Assembly (NCBI RefSeq): GCF_014648915.1
Contig: NZ_BMSA01000014.1
Coordinates: 1-64,000 of the forward strand
DNA length: 64,000 nt
Direction: 5' to 3'
DNA from: Streptomyces phaeofaciens
GTDB taxonomy: Bacteria; Actinomycetota; Actinomycetes; Streptomycetales; Streptomycetaceae
The notes under the pieces were generated by a model. The model searched no databases. It was not told where the DNA came from and saw nothing but the letters and a program-made list of their open reading frames with translations. Shown piece after piece: positions 62,010 to 64,000 of this stretch (the first letter of the stretch is position 1; each line of letters begins with the position of its first letter). The translations under genes and the position numbers were made by a program.

Positions 62010-63598
62010 AAGCCTGTGCCGCGGAGCTCTCCCTTCACCACCTTCCCACTCGCGTTCCTCGGCAGCTCGCCCAGGAACTCCACCGCCCGCGGCACCTTGT
62101 AGTTCGCCATTTCGCGCCGCGCCCAGGCGATCAGATCGTCCGCGGTGAGCACCGAGCCGCCCCGCCGCACCACGTACGCCTTGCCCACCTCGCCGAGCCG
62201 GGCGTCCGGGACGCCGACGACGGCGACGTCCATGACGTCGGGGTGCAGGCCGAGCAGCTGCTCTATCTCCGCCGGGTAGGCGTTGAAGCCGCCGACGATG
62301 TACATGTCCTTGATCCGGTCGGTGATCCGCAGATTGCCCGCGCCGTCCAGCACCCCGACGTCGCCGGTGCGCAGCCAGCCGTCCGCCGTGCGTACCTCGG
62401 CCGTGGCCGCCTCGTCCTCGTAGTAGCCGCGCATCACGTTGAAGCCGCGGACCAGCACCTCGCCGGGCTCGCCGGGGGGCGCCGCCACCCGCACCTCGAC
62501 CCCGGGGATCGCGCGGCCCGAGGTGTGCGCGATCACCGACGGGTCGTCGCCGCGCCGGCACATCGTGACGATGCCGCTCGCCTCCGAGAGGCCGTACGCC
62601 GTGAGGACCGTGGCCACGCCCAGCTCGCCGCGCAGCCGCTCGACGAGCCGCAGCGGGACGACGGCCGCGCCGGTCACCACCAGCCGCAGTGCCGACAGGT
62701 CGTGGGCGTCGCGCGAGGCGTGGTCGAGGAGGGACTGGTGCAGGGTCGGCGGGCCGGGCAGCACGGACACCCGTTCCGCCGCCAGGTTCGCCAGGACCGT
62801 GTCCACGTTGAACACCGGCTGCGGGATCATCGTCGCGCCCCGCATCAGACAGGCGATCACGCCGGCCTTGTAGCCGAAGGTGTGGAAGAAGGGGTTCACG
62901 ATCAGATAGCGGTCCCCCCGCTCCAGGCCCGCCAGATCGCTCCAGATCTCGTAGCCCCGCAGGGTCTGCGCGTGGGTGATCACCGCACCCTTGGGCCGGC
63001 CCGTCGTGCCGGAGGTGAAGACGATGTCCGACGGCCAGTCCGCGCGGACCTCGTCCGCCCGCGCCCGGACCTCCGCCCCGCCCACGCCCTCCCCGCTCGC
63101 CAGGAAGTCCTTCCAGGTGCGGAAGTCCGCGGGGGCGTCGTCGGAGAGGACGACCACCTGCTCCAGCGCCGGCAGCCCGGGCAGCGGGCCGCCGGCCCCC
63201 ACGGCGCCCTCCCCGGCCGCCCGCCGCAGCGAGGCCACGTACGACGTGCCGAGGAAGGTGCCGGTCACGAAGAGCAGCCCGGCCCCGCTGCGGCGCAGCA
63301 CGTCCGCGGCCTCCGTCCCCTTGAACCGGGTGTTGAGCGGCACCAGCACCGCGCCCGCCGAGACCGCGCCGAGCGCCGCGACCATCCAGTCCAGCGAGTT
63401 CGGCGCCCAGATGCCCACCCGGTCGCCGGGCACGACCCCGTTCGCCAGGCACGCGGCCGCCGCGCGCTCGACGCGGGCGCCGAGTTCGGCGTACGAGATC
63501 CTCGTGCGGCCCTCCACCACCGCCTCGGTGTCCGCGTACCGCGTCGCGGCCCAGCGGACCAGACCCGGGATGCTCTCCCACTCCATCTCTGCGCCCAC
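62003..63598 (-). CDS. FadD3-like acyl-CoA synthetase
   Basis: A 531-residue AMP-forming ligase: DIVFTSGTTGRPKGAVITHAQT (AMP-binding motif), GLSEASGIV, GWLRTGDVGVLDGAGNLRITDRIKDMYIVGGFN (hinge; quoted in part) and the catalytic Lys in SGKVVKGEL. FadD3-type ligases activate degradation products of steroid side rings, and others act on aromatic or medium-chain acids. GTG 63598 follows GGGAGG; ATG 63586 is an alternative. Its promoter region carries two regulon sites shared with the divergent thiolase. Confidence 0.9.
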   Translation of the reverse strand: MGAEMEWESIPGLVRWAATRYADTEAVVEGRTRISYAELGARVERAAAACLANGVVPGDRVGIWAPNSLDWMVAALGAVSAGAVLVPLNTRFKGTEAADVLRRSGAGLLFVTGTFLGTSYVASLRRAAGEGAVGAGGPLPGLPALEQVVVLSDDAPADFRTWKDFLASGEGVGGAEVRARADEVRADWPSDIVFTSGTTGRPKGAVITHAQTLRGYEIWSDLAGLERGDRYLIVNPFFHTFGYKAGVIACLMRGATMIPQPVFNVDTVLANLAAERVSVLPGPPTLHQSLLDHASRDAHDLSALRLVVTGAAVVPLRLVERLRGELGVATVLTAYGLSEASGIVTMCRRGDDPSVIAHTSGRAIPGVEVRVAAPPGEPGEVLVRGFNVMRGYYEDEAATAEVRTADGWLRTGDVGVLDGAGNLRITDRIKDMYIVGGFNAYPAEIEQLLGLHPDVMDVAVVGVPDARLGEVGKAYVVRRGGSVLTADDLIAWARREMANYKVPRAVEFLGELPRNASGKVVKGELRGTGFA

Positions 63599-63629
63599 CG
63601 CACGCCTCCCACCACGACGAACCCAGGAG

Positions 63630-63671
63630 CTGACTACCCGTCAGATTAGCGGTAGCCTGACGACCTGTCAG
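63630..63671. promoter_or_regulatory. pair of degenerate CTGACG-N3-CGTCAG sites
   Basis: Site one is CTGACT-ACC-CGTCAG (63630-63644), site two CTGACG-ACC-TGTCAG (63657-63671); each has one mismatch. The two are 12 bases apart between the divergent FadD-type and thiolase genes, so each promoter may have its own copy. Confidence 0.6.
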
Positions 63672-63702
63672 CTCGCTCGTCCGTCTCGGAGGTGTGCGCA
63701 CG

Positions 63703-64000
63703 GTGACCGAAGGACCAGGCATCAAGGACGCCACCGCGATCGTCGGAATCGGCCAGACCGCCTTCGCCCGCCACCTTCCCGAGGACGAGCGGACACTCGC
63801 CTGCCGGGCCGTCCTCGCCGCCCTCGACGACGCCGGGATCGCGCCCGGCGAGGTGGACGCGCTCGCCTCCTACACGATGGAGGAGACCGACGAGGTGGAG
63901 CTGGCCAAGGCCGTCGGCTTCGGGGACCTCACCTTCTTCAGCAAGGTCGGCTTCGGGGGCGGCGGTTCCTGCGCGACCGTGGCCCACCTGGCCGGCGCGA
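63703..64000 (+). CDS. thiolase-like lipid-transfer protein (5' part; runs off the window)
   Basis: The first 99 codons of a protein of the thiolase/SCP-x (lipid-transfer, acetyl-CoA acetyltransferase-like) family: TAIVGIGQTAFARHLP, LACRAVLAALDDAGIAPGEVDALASYTMEETDE in part, and SKVGFGGGGSCATVAHLAGA near the end. Members shorten sterol or acyl side chains. GTG 63703 has GGAGG 10 bases upstream. It is divergent from, and co-operated with, the FadD-type gene. Confidence 0.85.
   Translation, partial: MTEGPGIKDATAIVGIGQTAFARHLPEDERTLACRAVLAALDDAGIAPGEVDALASYTMEETDEVELAKAVGFGDLTFFSKVGFGGGGSCATVAHLAGA

Noticed and set aside
1..64000. tRNA, rRNA, CRISPR arrays, integrases, complete insertion sequences and origins
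   Set aside because: I saw no cloverleaf-like regions, regular spacer repeats, transposase or integrase genes, or DnaA-box clusters in reading through both strands; a covariance-model scan would be needed to exclude small RNAs.

Overview
The window is a piece of a high-GC actinomycete chromosome, almost certainly Streptomyces. The evidence is the very high GC, frequent GTG starts, GTGA/ATGA start-stop overlaps, and lineage-typical families: a NIT-type sensor kinase with a roadblock partner, a DUF5753/DUF397 pair, DUF3040 and DUF2637 proteins, coenzyme F420 enzymes, and an afsR-afsS pair. I saw no rRNA, tRNA, CRISPR array, phage or plasmid genes.

Left part (1-9.6 kb): a small DUF2637 operon, a decayed gene fragment, a two-gene partial conservon, a secreted GH11 xylanase with a CBM2 domain behind a palindrome-rich promoter, and a translationally coupled pair made of a GNAT-PLP aminotransferase fusion and a CdsA-like CDP-diacylglycerol synthase. 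The fusion carries an in-frame amber codon near its 5' end. From 9.6 to 25.9 kb are housekeeping and stress genes: a secreted phospholipase D-like protein, a TrkA-C antiporter regulator, a PucR regulator, two CPA2 cation:proton antiporters around an orphan NarL/LuxR response regulator, an NfeD-flotillin pair, a DUF4232 lipoprotein, an MFS/ArsR divergent pair with a clear shared operator, a glutathione peroxidase and a MerR regulator.

Centre (25.9-44.2 kb): a DUF397/XRE-DUF5753 pair, a GPP34 (GOLPH3) protein, a D,D-carboxypeptidase with a very long acidic N-terminal region, a large membrane protein, the first member of a dispersed catabolic regulon (unknown protein/SDR), a sodium:solute symporter, a degenerate ADP-ribosylglycohydrolase, fbiC (F420 precursor FO synthase) beside an F420-type LLM enzyme and a Cys-less L,D-transpeptidase-like protein, and a PHP-domain metallohydrolase.

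The segment 44.2-47.5 kb is a compact four-gene operon: a WXG100-like protein, a 527-aa effector-like protein ending in a papain-type Cys/His/Asn domain, a lipoprotein that resembles chagasin (I42) cysteine-protease inhibitors, and an unknown small protein. I read it as a type VII-associated protease effector with a dedicated inhibitor.

Right part (47.6-64 kb): oxidative catabolic genes (ALDH, amidohydrolases, LLM oxidoreductases, SDRs, FadD-type ligase, thiolase/lipid-transfer protein). Several have in their promoters the same operator-like palindrome, CTGACG-N3-CGTCAG. It occurs at five promoter regions (six sites, two of them one base degenerate) over 30 kb, which suggests one dispersed regulon whose repressor is outside the window. 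Among them lie afsR-afsS, global regulators of secondary metabolism, with a 183-bp MITE-like element just upstream of afsR, and argG with an ArgR-type operator.
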